The notes under the pieces are model-generated. The model made no database searches. It saw only the letters and a program-made list of their open reading frames with translations, and was not told where the DNA came from. Shown one piece after another: positions 8,485-16,935 of a stretch of DNA of 64,000 bases. The stretch comes from Chromatiales bacterium (GTDB lineage Bacteria; Pseudomonadota; Gammaproteobacteria; UBA6429; Thiohalophilaceae), in contig JALVOC010000054.1 of assembly GCA_027032075.1 (NCBI GenBank), forward strand, positions 1 to 64,000, written 5' to 3'. Made by a program: the position numbers and the translations under genes. Every line of letters begins with the position of its first letter. Within the stretch, counting starts at the first letter, position 1.

Positions 8485-11400
8485 ATGGCTGATCCTTATA
8501 TTATAAAAATGCCCCAACTCTCCGACACCATGAGCGAAGGTGTGGTGGTCAGTTGGGAAAAAAATATCGGTGACAAAGTCGAACGTGGCGACGTGGTGGC
8601 CACGATAGAAACGGACAAGGCGATCATGGACGTGGAAGTGTTCCGTGACGGTTACCTCTCCGGGCCGCTGGCCGAGGTGGACGCAACCGTGCCGGTTGGT
8701 GAACCGATAGGTTATCTGGTGCAGTCCCCGGACGAAGTGACGGCAGAAGGTGCTGCGCCCGCGGCGGCTGCAGAGGAATCGACCCCGGAAACGCCAGCTG
8801 GGGAAACGGCAGAGGTGGAATCGGCTCCCGCCGCCGATGCCTATGCCATCAAAATGCCCAAACTCTCCGACACCATGACCGAAGGTGTGGTGGTCAGTTG
8901 GGAAAAGAACATCGGTGACAAGGTGGAACGCGGCGATGTGATCGCCCAGGTGGAAACCGACAAGGCTGTCATGGATGTGGAAGTATTCCGCGAAGGGTAT
9001 CTCTCAGGTCCTCTCGTTGAGGAGGACAGCACCATTCCTGTTGGTGAGGTGATGGCCTATCTGGTGGCCGAGCCGGATCAGGTGGTGAAGAGCAGCAAAT
9101 CGGTCAGCGGTGCCGCCGTTGCCGCAACGCCCAGTACCACGGTCAAATCCGAACCGGCCGGTACCGCCAAACCCAAGACCCGCATTCCTGCCATGCCCCA
9201 TGGTGCGACACCCTCACCACGGCCGCGCAGCGGGCTGGCGACACCCTATGCCCGGCAACTGGCCGGTGCCCACGGTATCGATCTCAACAGTATTGCCAAA
9301 GGCACGGGCCCGGATGGGGTCATCGTCGCAGCCGACGTCCTGAACAGCGAGGTGCAGAAGACTGCAACCAAGCGGATTTTCCAGGTGCCGGGCGAAGGCC
9401 GGCCGATGACTGCGATGGAAAAAGCGGTCGCGCACAATATGGAGTATTCCCTCTCCATGCCGCTGTTCCGTGTCACCGTGCATATCGATCCCGCTGCGTT
9501 GAAACGCGCTTCCAAGGCAAAGGGTTACTCACTGACGGTGACCCTGGCGAAGGCGGCGGCCCTGGCGATCGAAAAACATCCGAGTATCAACGCCGTCTAC
9601 CAGCATGAAGACCGCATTGTTGAACGTGAGCAGGTGGATGTCGGCCTGGCGGTGGAAACCGAAGGCATGGGGCTGGTGGTGCCGGTCCTGCGTGATACTG
9701 CCAGACGGGATCTGGCCGATCTCTCTGCCGACTGGAAAGATCTGGTGGACCGCGCCCGCGCGCGCCGGCTCAAACCGGAGGAGTACTCCAATCCGACTTT
9801 CACCATCTCCAACATGGGGATGCTGGGGGTCAGCCAGTTTGACGCAATCCCTTCCCCGGGGACATCGGCGATTTTTGCCATCGCCACGGTTGGCCCGCAG
9901 GGCATGCCGGTGACGATTACGGCCGATCACCGCATCGTCAATGGTGCGGATGCAGCCAAATTCCTCAATACCTTCAGAGACATGGTGGAAAATCCGGTGT
10001 GGCTGGATGCCTCCGCCGCTGCCCCCGCCACGACAACGGCTGCCGCCGCACCCAAGGTGGCCAGATTTGAATTCGAACTGCCCAAGGGTGACTACGATTA
10101 CGACGTGGTCGTCATCGGCGGTGGCCCGGGGGGCGAAGACTGTGCCCGCGATCTGGTGGGGCACGGCTTCAAGGTGGCGATGATTAACGATGCCCCCTTC
10201 CCCGGCGGTGAATGTCTGTGGCGTGGCTGTATTCCGTCCAAAGCATGGCGGGCCGCCGCCGATCGGATCCGCGATCGTGCCCACGATGCGATGATGGGCA
10301 TCAAGAGCAATACCAAACCCGAGCTGGACTGGGCCAAACTGGAAAAACATCGCCGCCACGTATTGGAGGAGCGCGGCAAAATGGCGCTCAACACCGACAA
10401 AGGGGTGAAGATCGATGTCATCCAGGGTTTTGCCCGCTTCGTGGATGATCATCATGTTTCAATCGATACCGGCGGGAATCAGAAGGATCCTCATATCCGC
10501 GCCGTACCAGGTGACAACAGCCAGACCAGAACCGTCAGTTTTGCGGTGGCGGTGATCGCCACCGGCGCGCCGCCGTTTGTTCCGCCCATCCCCGGCGCCC
10601 GTGAAGGGATAGAAAGCGGCGGTGTACTGACATCCGATACCGTTTGGGGGCTGAAAGAGGTGCCGAAGCGTCTAGGTGTGATAGGCGGTGGCGCTATCGG
10701 TGTGGAGATGGCGCAGATCTTCCAGGACTTTGGTTCGAAAGTGCAGCTTTTCGAAGGGCAGGAGCGGATTCTGGCTGAAGTGGAGCCGGAAGTGGCCGCG
10801 CAGCTGACGGCCGTTCTCAATGATGATCCGCGTCTGACGATTGTCACCTCGGCCAAAATCAACGAGATCAAGGGCAAACCCGGCGCCATGAAACTGGGTT
10901 TTGAAGATGGTGAGGGAAAATCCCGCACGTTCTCCTGTGACTACGTCATCATGGCCACCGGCAAGCGTCCGGAGCTGGCACCGCTGGCGCTCGACAAAGC
11001 CGGCATCGAAACGGAAAACGGCGTGATCAAGGCGGATGAACGTTGCCGCACGAACGTGCCGCACATTTTCGCCGTGGGTGATGTGATCGGTGGGCTGATG
11101 CTGGCGCATACCGCCGGTCAGCAGGGCCGGGTGGCTGCCGCGACGATATGTGGGGAAGACATGATCTATGATCAGGACAAGGATTCCGGTGTGATCTTCA
11201 CTCGCCCCGAAGCGGCTTTTGTCGGTTTGTCCCTGGCGCAGGCCAAGGCCAAGGGTATCGACGCGGTCGAGGTCAAGGTGCCGATGAATATCGACGCCAA
11301 GGCGATGATCAATGGTGAAACACACGGCCTGATCAAAATCGTCGCCGATAAAGCCAGCCACCGTATTATTGGCGTGCATTTCCTTGCCGATCACGCCGAT

Positions 11401-11562
11401 ACGCTGATAGGTGAAGGCGTGATGATGGTTTCCGCTGAGTTGACCCTGGAACAGGTGGGGCAGGCCATTCATCCCCATCCCACCCAGACCGAGTTGTTCG
11501 GCGAACTGGCGCGGCGTCTCTCTTCCCGTTTGCGCCGGGCCGAAAAACGCAGGAAGAAATAA
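8485..11562 (+). CDS. Fused dihydrolipoamide acetyltransferase (E2) and dihydrolipoamide dehydrogenase (E3)
   Basis: One 1025-residue chain carries all remaining PDH activities. Domains in order: lipoyl domain 1 (about 4-80, lipoyl lysine K45 in ETDKA), an Ala/Pro/Glu linker, lipoyl domain 2 (about 120-196, K160), a linker, a peripheral-subunit-binding domain (about 250-288, TPYARQLAGAHGIDL), the acyltransferase core (about 305-510, catalytic H482 in DHRIVNGADA), an Ala/Thr linker, then a complete flavin disulfide reductase (about 538-1025) with GGGPGG at 545-550, redox pair C577-C582 in ECLWRGCIPSK, and the terminal HPHPTQTE acid-base motif. The two lipoyl domains are nearly identical at both protein and DNA level, pointing to recent duplication or gene conversion. 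ATG 8485 begins the usual MADPYIIKMP; an in-frame TTG at 8464 is less likely. The ribosome binding site is weak. Confidence 0.93.
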   Translation: MADPYIIKMPQLSDTMSEGVVVSWEKNIGDKVERGDVVATIETDKAIMDVEVFRDGYLSGPLAEVDATVPVGEPIGYLVQSPDEVTAEGAAPAAAAEESTPETPAGETAEVESAPAADAYAIKMPKLSDTMTEGVVVSWEKNIGDKVERGDVIAQVETDKAVMDVEVFREGYLSGPLVEEDSTIPVGEVMAYLVAEPDQVVKSSKSVSGAAVAATPSTTVKSEPAGTAKPKTRIPAMPHGATPSPRPRSGLATPYARQLAGAHGIDLNSIAKGTGPDGVIVAADVLNSEVQKTATKRIFQVPGEGRPMTAMEKAVAHNMEYSLSMPLFRVTVHIDPAALKRASKAKGYSLTVTLAKAAALAIEKHPSINAVYQHEDRIVEREQVDVGLAVETEGMGLVVPVLRDTARRDLADLSADWKDLVDRARARRLKPEEYSNPTFTISNMGMLGVSQFDAIPSPGTSAIFAIATVGPQGMPVTITADHRIVNGADAAKFLNTFRDMVENPVWLDASAAAPATTTAAAAPKVARFEFELPKGDYDYDVVVIGGGPGGEDCARDLVGHGFKVAMINDAPFPGGECLWRGCIPSKAWRAAADRIRDRAHDAMMGIKSNTKPELDWAKLEKHRRHVLEERGKMALNTDKGVKIDVIQGFARFVDDHHVSIDTGGNQKDPHIRAVPGDNSQTRTVSFAVAVIATGAPPFVPPIPGAREGIESGGVLTSDTVWGLKEVPKRLGVIGGGAIGVEMAQIFQDFGSKVQLFEGQERILAEVEPEVAAQLTAVLNDDPRLTIVTSAKINEIKGKPGAMKLGFEDGEGKSRTFSCDYVIMATGKRPELAPLALDKAGIETENGVIKADERCRTNVPHIFAVGDVIGGLMLAHTAGQQGRVAAATICGEDMIYDQDKDSGVIFTRPEAAFVGLSLAQAKAKGIDAVEVKVPMNIDAKAMINGETHGLIKIVADKASHRIIGVHFLADHADTLIGEGVMMVSAELTLEQVGQAIHPHPTQTELFGELARRLSSRLRRAEKRRKK

Positions 11563-11586
11563 TCACCCTGCTGCAGGCAGGTTTCA

Positions 11587-11611
11587 GGCGGGGCGGCAAA
11601 GTCACCCCGCC
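11587..11611 (+). terminator. Possible hairpin after the PDH operon
   Basis: Inverted repeat GGCGGGG / CCCCGCC with an 11-base loop, 25 bp after the stop of the E2-E3 gene. No T-run follows, so intrinsic termination is uncertain. Confidence 0.35.
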
Positions 11612-11658
11612 ATCCTCCTACCCTCAATACTTGGAACAACTTTTGCATTTTTCCGGGT

Positions 11659-12528
11659 ATGCCAGGAAAAACGCGTCTCGTATTTGTCCTCAGCAGCCTG
11701 TTCGTCAGTCTGCCGCTGTCTGCCGGCTACAAGTTTTATGGAGCCAGCCTGGAAGAAGCGGGTTGGGAGGCGGTGAGCAGTCCGCTGCGCTGCATTTTGC
11801 GCCATTCGATCCCGGAATACGGGGTGGTGGAATTCAGTCACGCGTCCAAATCCCCCGGCATGTTTTTCAGCGTCAAGGTCAACCTGGCGCCGAAAAAACC
11901 GGCCAATGCCCGCCTTCTGAGCCAGCCGGCGGAGTGGCAGCATTTTGACAAGGGCAAGGATCTTGGTGATATCCCGGTTGTCGTCAGTCAAACGCCTTTT
12001 TATCTCAACAATGGCTGGGCGCGCCGTTTGCTGGCGGAACTGGAAGAGGGCAAGATGCTGCGCCTGACCTATCAGGACTGGGCGGATGGCAAGGACGAAA
12101 TCAATGTAAGGATCTCCTCAATCGACTTCCATCAGGCATGGGGGGAATTTCAGGCGTGCCAGCAGGGGTTGCTGAATTATAATTTCGACGACGTGCGGCA
12201 CAGCGTTTTCATGTTCGATGTCAACCAGACACGTCTGAATGCTGATGCATTACGGCGTCTGGATCAGGTGAGCCAGTATTACAAGGTGGATCCCGCAATT
12301 AGGCAGATCCGCATCGATGGTTATACCGACAGTAAAGGCTTCAGCCGGATTAATATCGTTGTGGCCCGCCGCCGCGCCAAAGCGGTCAGGGATTACCTCG
12401 TGAGCAAGGGTATTCCGGCAAAAAAAATCAAATCCGTCGCGCATCACGAAAAAGAGGCCAGGTTCAGCAACCGTACGGCGGCCGGGCGGAAAAAAAACCG
12501 CAGAGTGGAAGTGACGCTGATCCGCTGA
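11659..12528 (+). CDS. MotY-like OmpA-family protein
   Basis: 289 residues with a short signal peptide (LVFVLSSLFVSLPLSAG), then an N-terminal domain of the MotY type (KFYGASLEEAGWEAV, LRCILRHSIPEYGVVEFSH) and a C-terminal OmpA-like peptidoglycan-binding domain from about residue 180 (QIRIDGYTDSKGF, ARRRAKAVRDYL, NRRVEVTLIR). In Vibrio and Pseudomonas, MotY forms the periplasmic T-ring and helps anchor stators. No flagellar genes are nearby, but motY is commonly orphaned from the flagellar cluster. The N-terminal resemblance is good but not proof of motor function; a general cell-wall anchor is the alternative. The ribosome binding site is poor. Confidence 0.78.
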   Translation: MPGKTRLVFVLSSLFVSLPLSAGYKFYGASLEEAGWEAVSSPLRCILRHSIPEYGVVEFSHASKSPGMFFSVKVNLAPKKPANARLLSQPAEWQHFDKGKDLGDIPVVVSQTPFYLNNGWARRLLAELEEGKMLRLTYQDWADGKDEINVRISSIDFHQAWGEFQACQQGLLNYNFDDVRHSVFMFDVNQTRLNADALRRLDQVSQYYKVDPAIRQIRIDGYTDSKGFSRINIVVARRRAKAVRDYLVSKGIPAKKIKSVAHHEKEARFSNRTAAGRKKNRRVEVTLIR

Positions 12529-12536
12529 ATAAAGCT

Positions 12537-12575
12537 GTAGTTATCGACGAAAATTATAAATTTGGCCATAACATC
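12537..12575 (+). pseudogene. Remnant of the small ORF that precedes the 1048-residue membrane protein
   Basis: The stretch reads VVIDENYKFGHN in frame and corresponds to KIIDEIYEIGHN encoded at 19394-19432, just before the 1048-residue protein. The nucleotide match is also good (TTATCGACGAAA, then TTGGCCATAA). Repeat element A begins directly after it. Together with the fragment at 12853-12999 it marks a deleted second copy of that locus. Confidence 0.6.
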
Positions 12576-12833
12576 CTAAACAGGCGTTCCGAATACCAGT
12601 ACACCTGGGAAACGGAGCATTGGGAGCAGAGGTCTTTTGCATGACACGCTGTCTCCCGTCGTTCCCACACCTCCATGTGCTCCACGACATGCGTACATCC
12701 TGTACATCGCCAGCCAGGTTCGGCAGCCGCTTCTGACCGCCAGGGATGGCGGAAATGCATAAGGATTGTCGGGAACAATCCATGCCCTTGCGACTGACGG
12801 TCATGCAAAAGACCCCTGGTCCTGATGCGAAAC
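12576..12833 (+). repeat. Nested-hairpin repeat, copy A (right end lost)
   Basis: Longest copy of the family. Left terminus CTAAACAGGCGTTCCGAATA matches copy C exactly. The middle stem is GAGGTCTTTTGCATGAC paired with GTCATGCAAAAGACC; compared with copy C, one base pair is changed on both sides (A-T to G-C). The inner part holds extra palindromic material, including TACATCCTGTACATCG shared with copy D. The element ends at GATGCGAAAC without the right terminal repeat. Confidence 0.85.
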
Positions 12834-12852
12834 TTGAATTTGCCTTTCTTTT

Positions 12853-12999
12853 GTGAAGAATCATATCGTCATGATTTCACAACCGGCTGCTGCCTTCAGC
12901 GGCGCTTTAACGGCGTCTTTTAAAAACAAATTCTGTGGCAGTGAAGGAAACGGTTGTGCAAAAAAAATACAATCAGTGATCTCACGGTGTACCGCATGA
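12853..12999 (+). pseudogene. Internal fragment of a second copy of the 1048-residue membrane protein
   Basis: The frame from 12853 reads VKNHIVMISQPAAAFSGAL and then SFKNKFCGSEGNGCAKK before running to a stop at 12997-12999. It corresponds position by position to NKNHIVLISELDTAFGRAL and SFKNMFCGSEGNECAEK of the intact protein (coded around 20420-20530). Nucleotide similarity is high over about 110 bp. The differences preserve the reading frame, so this was once a coding paralog; the rest of the gene is gone. A distance of 20 bp separates it from repeat copy A. Confidence 0.75.
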
Positions 13000-13179
13000 G
13001 CAAAGGGCAGATGATGTCCACCAGTGAATCCCACGAATAATCACGGGCGGGTGTCCCGGATTATTCTTCAGGGTATTGCTGCCGGATTATCTGCCGCTGC
13101 GCAAAAAACGTGATAGACTTCAAAAACAGGAATAACAGCGTGATTATGGAAAAAATTTTTATTATCTGGTGAATGACCG

Positions 13180-13785
13180 ATGGCAGGCTCAAGGAATCCT
13201 GAAAAAACACGTGCGGAAATTTTGCACGCAGCCTATAAGGAAATAAGTGCACAAGGTTTCCAGCGTGCGAGTATCGAGAATATCTTGTCAGACGTTGGCG
13301 TGACGAAGGGCGCGTTATATCACCATTTCAAGAACAAGTATGAACTTGGATACGCCGTCGTTGACGAGTTGATCATGGCGGAAATAACGGAGCGGTGGAT
13401 TACTCCTCTGCAAGACGCCGAGAAGCCGCTGGATGCCCTGATACATGTTGTAAGAAGCGCCAGGGATTGCGTCTGCGGGGATAAAATCTTTTGTGGATGT
13501 CCCTTGAATAATCTCTCCCAGGAAATGTCCCTGATCGATGAAGGCTTCCGCCTCCGCTTGAACCGGATCTACGAAAGTTGGTGCAAATGTATCGGGGATG
13601 CCCTCGCCAGGGGGCAGAAAGAGGGCGAAATCGATCCCAGGTTGGATGTGAAACAGGCAGGTGCCTTCATCGTCGCTGCCCTGGAAGGGACATTGGGGCT
13701 GGCGAAAACTTCGCAAACGGCGGAAGTACTCGATCTCTGTGTTGATGGACTTCTGGACTATCTGAATCGCCTCCGAATACTCTGA
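13180..13785 (+). CDS. TetR/AcrR-family transcriptional repressor
   Basis: 201 residues. The N-terminal helix-turn-helix is typical (TRAEILHAAYKEISAQGF, then IENILSDVGVTKGALYHHFKNK at about 33-54). The C-terminal ligand domain contains VCGDKIFCGCPLNNLSQEM, a cysteine-bearing pattern shared by the AcuR/NemR-like subgroup, some of which sense electrophiles through cysteine; here the cysteines are C97, C104 and C106 approximately. A perfect palindrome lies 69 bp downstream, in front of the exporter operon on the same strand, so this protein most likely represses that operon. Confidence 0.9.
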   Translation: MAGSRNPEKTRAEILHAAYKEISAQGFQRASIENILSDVGVTKGALYHHFKNKYELGYAVVDELIMAEITERWITPLQDAEKPLDALIHVVRSARDCVCGDKIFCGCPLNNLSQEMSLIDEGFRLRLNRIYESWCKCIGDALARGQKEGEIDPRLDVKQAGAFIVAALEGTLGLAKTSQTAEVLDLCVDGLLDYLNRLRIL

Positions 13786-13823
13786 CAGAGGTTTCTTGTC
13801 AAAATAATTTCATGAAGAAAGCC

Positions 13824-13852
13824 TTGACTCTCTGACCTTCTTTTCATAATCT
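13824..13852 (+). promoter_or_regulatory. Candidate promoter of the exporter operon
   Basis: TTGACT at 13824-13829 with CATAAT at 13845-13850 (15-base spacer) or TAATCT at 13847-13852 (17-base spacer). It lies directly upstream of the palindrome at 13854. Confidence 0.5.
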
Positions 13853-13853
13853 A

Positions 13854-13869
13854 CATACCGACCGGTATG
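13854..13869. promoter_or_regulatory. Palindromic TetR-type operator
   Basis: CATACCG-AC-CGGTATG, a perfect 7-bp inverted repeat with a two-base centre. The ATACCG/CGGTAT half-site is frequent for TetR repressors. It sits at the expected transcription start, where a bound repressor would block RNA polymerase. The adjacent TetR gene is the obvious candidate regulator. Confidence 0.7.
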
Positions 13870-13929
13870 CACGTTGTGATACAAGCCGATTCGAAATGGG
13901 AATTCAAATAATTTAAAAGGGGGTATTCA

Positions 13930-14160
13930 ATGTCGCGTGCTCAATATTTCCACAGTATCGATAACGTACCAGGTGCGTACGAAAAGCGTTTCTTCGGCGC
14001 CGGTTTTCGCCGCGTCAGACAGTTATTGAACAACATTTTCATTCACAACCTGGACGGCAAGGGAGTTATCGGTGGACAGGCTTCCATACACTATCCGGTA
14101 TTGATCCAAATGATCCCCCGATGGCCAGGAGTTTTAAAAGCTTGCGGATGCTGCCGGTAA
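13930..14160 (+). CDS. Short ORF, possibly a truncated gene
   Basis: 76 residues from an ATG with a good ribosome binding site (AAGGGGGTATTCA). The first 57 residues look like a genuine protein start (MSRAQYFHSIDNVPGAYEKR, then FRRVRQLLNNIFI and GGQASIHYPV), with a distant feel of AvrD-type proteins, but the tail (LIQMIPRWPGVLKACGCCR) looks like out-of-frame reading. I take it as a 5' gene fragment, still transcribed as the first cistron of the exporter operon. Function unknown. Confidence 0.45.
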   Translation: MSRAQYFHSIDNVPGAYEKRFFGAGFRRVRQLLNNIFIHNLDGKGVIGGQASIHYPVLIQMIPRWPGVLKACGCCR

Positions 14161-14214
14161 AAGCAAACGCCTGGCAATGAAATTGCGCTTCTGACGATAA
14201 AGGAGTGAGAGGGG

Positions 14215-16815
14215 ATGCAGATGAAAACATTAAAATACTTTGGAATAAATTTTCCAAAAATGACCTTGCTGTTTATTTTTGCGGTTACGGCTTTTTTCGT
14301 AGCGCAGCTTCCGGAGTTGATCGTTGATACAAATACGATGTTCCTGACGGAGGAGCATCCTGCCAGGCAGCGTTTTGAAGGTGTACAAAATGACTTCACC
14401 GGTATGAATGATTCGATCATGGTGGTTGTCTCGAACAAGGGAAATGATATGTTCAGTGCCGGCAACCTGCTGGTTGTGAAGGAATTGACAGAAAAACTCA
14501 GGCAGATAAATTTTATTCAAGCCATCGATGAAGGGAAACTTCGCGCGTTGATGCCAAGGTTGCCAGAAGAGATGCAGCCGGCATTAAAACGTATCCTGGA
14601 TAACGGTGTTGGCAAGGAAGACTATGCGGCGCTGCTTGCGCTGAAACGGGAAGCCGCGGGGCTTGGAGACGATCATGTCAGTATCGGACTCCGGGATGCG
14701 GTGGTGAAGATACAGCCAATTCGAAAGGTGACGAGCATTATCGATATTGAAGAAGTTTTTCTGGAAGATGGTGTTTTCGTCGTGGATGACTTTGTCAGGA
14801 GCATTCCCGGGTCAAACGCAGAAGTTGAAAACCTGCGACAGCGTGCCTTGAACAATCCAATGCTTTATAAAGGTCTCGTTGGTGATGATGGCAAGTCCCT
14901 GGCAATTCGCGTCGAAGGGCGTATTGAACCCGATGACGCGGTGAATATGCGCTTGCTCTATGAAAAAGTTAAAGCGTTGACCTCGGCTGCCAGCTATGAA
15001 AATTATGATGTCTATCTGGCCGGTTTGCCGGTGATGGCGGCAACCTCCGCTGCGGTTTCGGAGCATGATACCGGTGTGTATTTCCCCGTGGTGATTTTGG
15101 TTGTACTCACTATTATTTTTATCTATTTGCGTTCCATTGGCCGCATTTTGATGCCGCTGCTGGTGGTTATCTTGAGTATTCTTTGGACGATGGGGCTTAT
15201 GGCGTTGCTTGGTGTCAAACAAAACATCATCAGCTCGATGTTACCGGTTTTTCTCATCTCGATCGGCATTGTTGACAGTATTCATGTGATATCCGAATAC
15301 GACAACCATATCCGTAATAAAAAAGATCACAAAACCGCTCTTTTCTCCATGATGGATAACGAATTTTATCCGGTTGTCATGACCTCGATAACGTCAGCAG
15401 TGGCATTTATGTTTCTTGCCTGGACAGAAATCGTCTATGTAAGGGACTTTGGTTATTTTGTCGCTTTTGGGATCATGGCTGCAATGTTGCTGTCTTTGTA
15501 TTTCGTTCCCGCTGTTATTACCTTATTGAAGCCAAAGGCAGGACCGGCAATGAACGAGAGTAAACGCCTCGGCCGGGTGTTTTCGTATATGCGCAAGGTG
15601 ATGGTTTCTATGACAAAAGCGATGATAATGCATCGCAAAAAAGGGTTTGTCGCCCTGTTTTTGATTTTTGTGCTGGGCGGTTTTTTTGCCAGCCATATTT
15701 CCATTGACAATCAAAGTGTCAGTTATTTTCCCGAGAAGAGTGAAATCCGGATATCAGATACCTATGTAAACGGTCACTACGGCGGCACCATTCCATTGAA
15801 TGTCGTTTTGACGGCAAAGAATGAGGGGGCATTCTATCAGCCGGATAATCTGAAAATAATCGAAGCGTTACAGAGCAAGGTAACCCGGCTTGATCAGGTG
15901 GATTACAGCATATCGCTTGCGGATTATATAAAACGCATTAATTATAAATTTCACAATGAAGACGAGGCTTACTACCGATTGCCCGGCAAGCTCGAGAAAT
16001 TAACAGCAGCCTCCTCAGTTGACGTGCAAACAGCGCATGGTCGCGACCAGGTGGCGCAATACGCGCTCATGTATGAAAGCTCAGGCGGGAATACTTTATG
16101 GGACGTGGTCTCCAGGGATTTCAAACAGGCGAATATCGTGTTTATGGTAAAAACGGATCGCGCAACGACGCTTGAGAAAATCAAACACGACATTCTCTCC
16201 GATGCCAATGAAGTGGGATTGTCTGGATTATCCCTGTCATTTGGGGGGTATGGCGATCTGCTGGAGGAAACCGTTCACGAAATCACAGAGGGACAGGTGA
16301 TGAGCCTTGTTTTGACGATTCCTGTGATGTGGTTGATATTGTTTGCAGTGTTTAAAAAAGTGTCTTTTGCGGTGGCGGGCATTATTCCTTTTATTTCAAC
16401 GCTTCTGATCATGTTTTCCATTATGGCGATAGCAGGTGTCGATGTGAATATCGGAACGTCCATTCTGGCAAGTATCGCCATTGGCACCGGGGTGGATTTT
16501 GCCATTCATTACATCAGTCGTTATCAGGATGCACTGAAAGGAGGTAAGAACGCAAGCGAGGCATGTATCCATGCAGCAGAGTCGAGCGGTATTCCCATTT
16601 TTGTTGGAAGTCTCTCCATTGCAGCGGGATTTCTGGTGCTGTTGTTATCTGATTTTCAGGGTGTTTCTTCGCTTGGCTGGTTGGTCGCTGCGGCGATGCT
16701 GTTGAGCATGTTGATAACATTGTTTTTCATGCCAGTGCTGTTGACGTTCCGTATGGGAGAGCAAACCATTGGTGAGTCTGAGAGCAGTGATGTTCTGGCG
16801 CACACAGAAGGCTGA
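14215..16815 (+). CDS. RND-superfamily (MMPL/HAE3-type) exporter
   Basis: 866 residues with the internal duplication of RND permeases: a TM segment near the N-terminus (LLFIFAVTAFFVAQL), a periplasmic loop (about 40-265), five or six TM segments (about 270-445, including the sterol-sensing-like block), a TM at about 475, a second loop (about 490-690) and the final TM block (about 695-850). Single-component permeases of this kind move lipids or hydrophobic compounds. HAE3 members lack the long TolC-docking domain, as here. AAGGAG lies nine bases before ATG 14215; ATG 14221 is equally possible. Operon neighbours, a LolA-like protein and an outer-membrane barrel, suggest lipid or lipoprotein-like cargo delivered to the outer membrane. 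Confidence 0.88.
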   Translation: MQMKTLKYFGINFPKMTLLFIFAVTAFFVAQLPELIVDTNTMFLTEEHPARQRFEGVQNDFTGMNDSIMVVVSNKGNDMFSAGNLLVVKELTEKLRQINFIQAIDEGKLRALMPRLPEEMQPALKRILDNGVGKEDYAALLALKREAAGLGDDHVSIGLRDAVVKIQPIRKVTSIIDIEEVFLEDGVFVVDDFVRSIPGSNAEVENLRQRALNNPMLYKGLVGDDGKSLAIRVEGRIEPDDAVNMRLLYEKVKALTSAASYENYDVYLAGLPVMAATSAAVSEHDTGVYFPVVILVVLTIIFIYLRSIGRILMPLLVVILSILWTMGLMALLGVKQNIISSMLPVFLISIGIVDSIHVISEYDNHIRNKKDHKTALFSMMDNEFYPVVMTSITSAVAFMFLAWTEIVYVRDFGYFVAFGIMAAMLLSLYFVPAVITLLKPKAGPAMNESKRLGRVFSYMRKVMVSMTKAMIMHRKKGFVALFLIFVLGGFFASHISIDNQSVSYFPEKSEIRISDTYVNGHYGGTIPLNVVLTAKNEGAFYQPDNLKIIEALQSKVTRLDQVDYSISLADYIKRINYKFHNEDEAYYRLPGKLEKLTAASSVDVQTAHGRDQVAQYALMYESSGGNTLWDVVSRDFKQANIVFMVKTDRATTLEKIKHDILSDANEVGLSGLSLSFGGYGDLLEETVHEITEGQVMSLVLTIPVMWLILFAVFKKVSFAVAGIIPFISTLLIMFSIMAIAGVDVNIGTSILASIAIGTGVDFAIHYISRYQDALKGGKNASEACIHAAESSGIPIFVGSLSIAAGFLVLLLSDFQGVSSLGWLVAAAMLLSMLITLFFMPVLLTFRMGEQTIGESESSDVLAHTEG

Positions 16816-16911
16816 ACAAGTGTTCCGAATACCAGAATATTTAACATTAGTGGCAGATTTTGGTGTCACATCAGGGGCTTAAGTGGCGTGGTATGCGGAA
16901 CACTTAAATAG
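16816..16911 (+). repeat. Nested-hairpin repeat, copy B (short form)
   Basis: A 96-bp copy starting directly after the exporter stop codon. Ends are AAGTGTTCCGAATACCA (16818-16834) and TGGTATGCGGAACACTT (16889-16905), inverted with one mismatch. The middle 20-bp stem and the inner hairpin are missing. It separates the exporter from the LolA-like gene within one operon. Confidence 0.88.
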
Positions 16912-16935
16912 TCATTATATGGGGTGATAACAATC

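Noticed and set aside
9529-10455. 308-codon minus-strand frame inside the E2-E3 gene
   Set aside because: Antisense shadow of a well-supported enzyme; composition is not protein-like.
12576-12833. Repeat copy A as an insertion sequence
   Set aside because: Too short, and no transposase reading frame; its frames are by-products of the palindromes.
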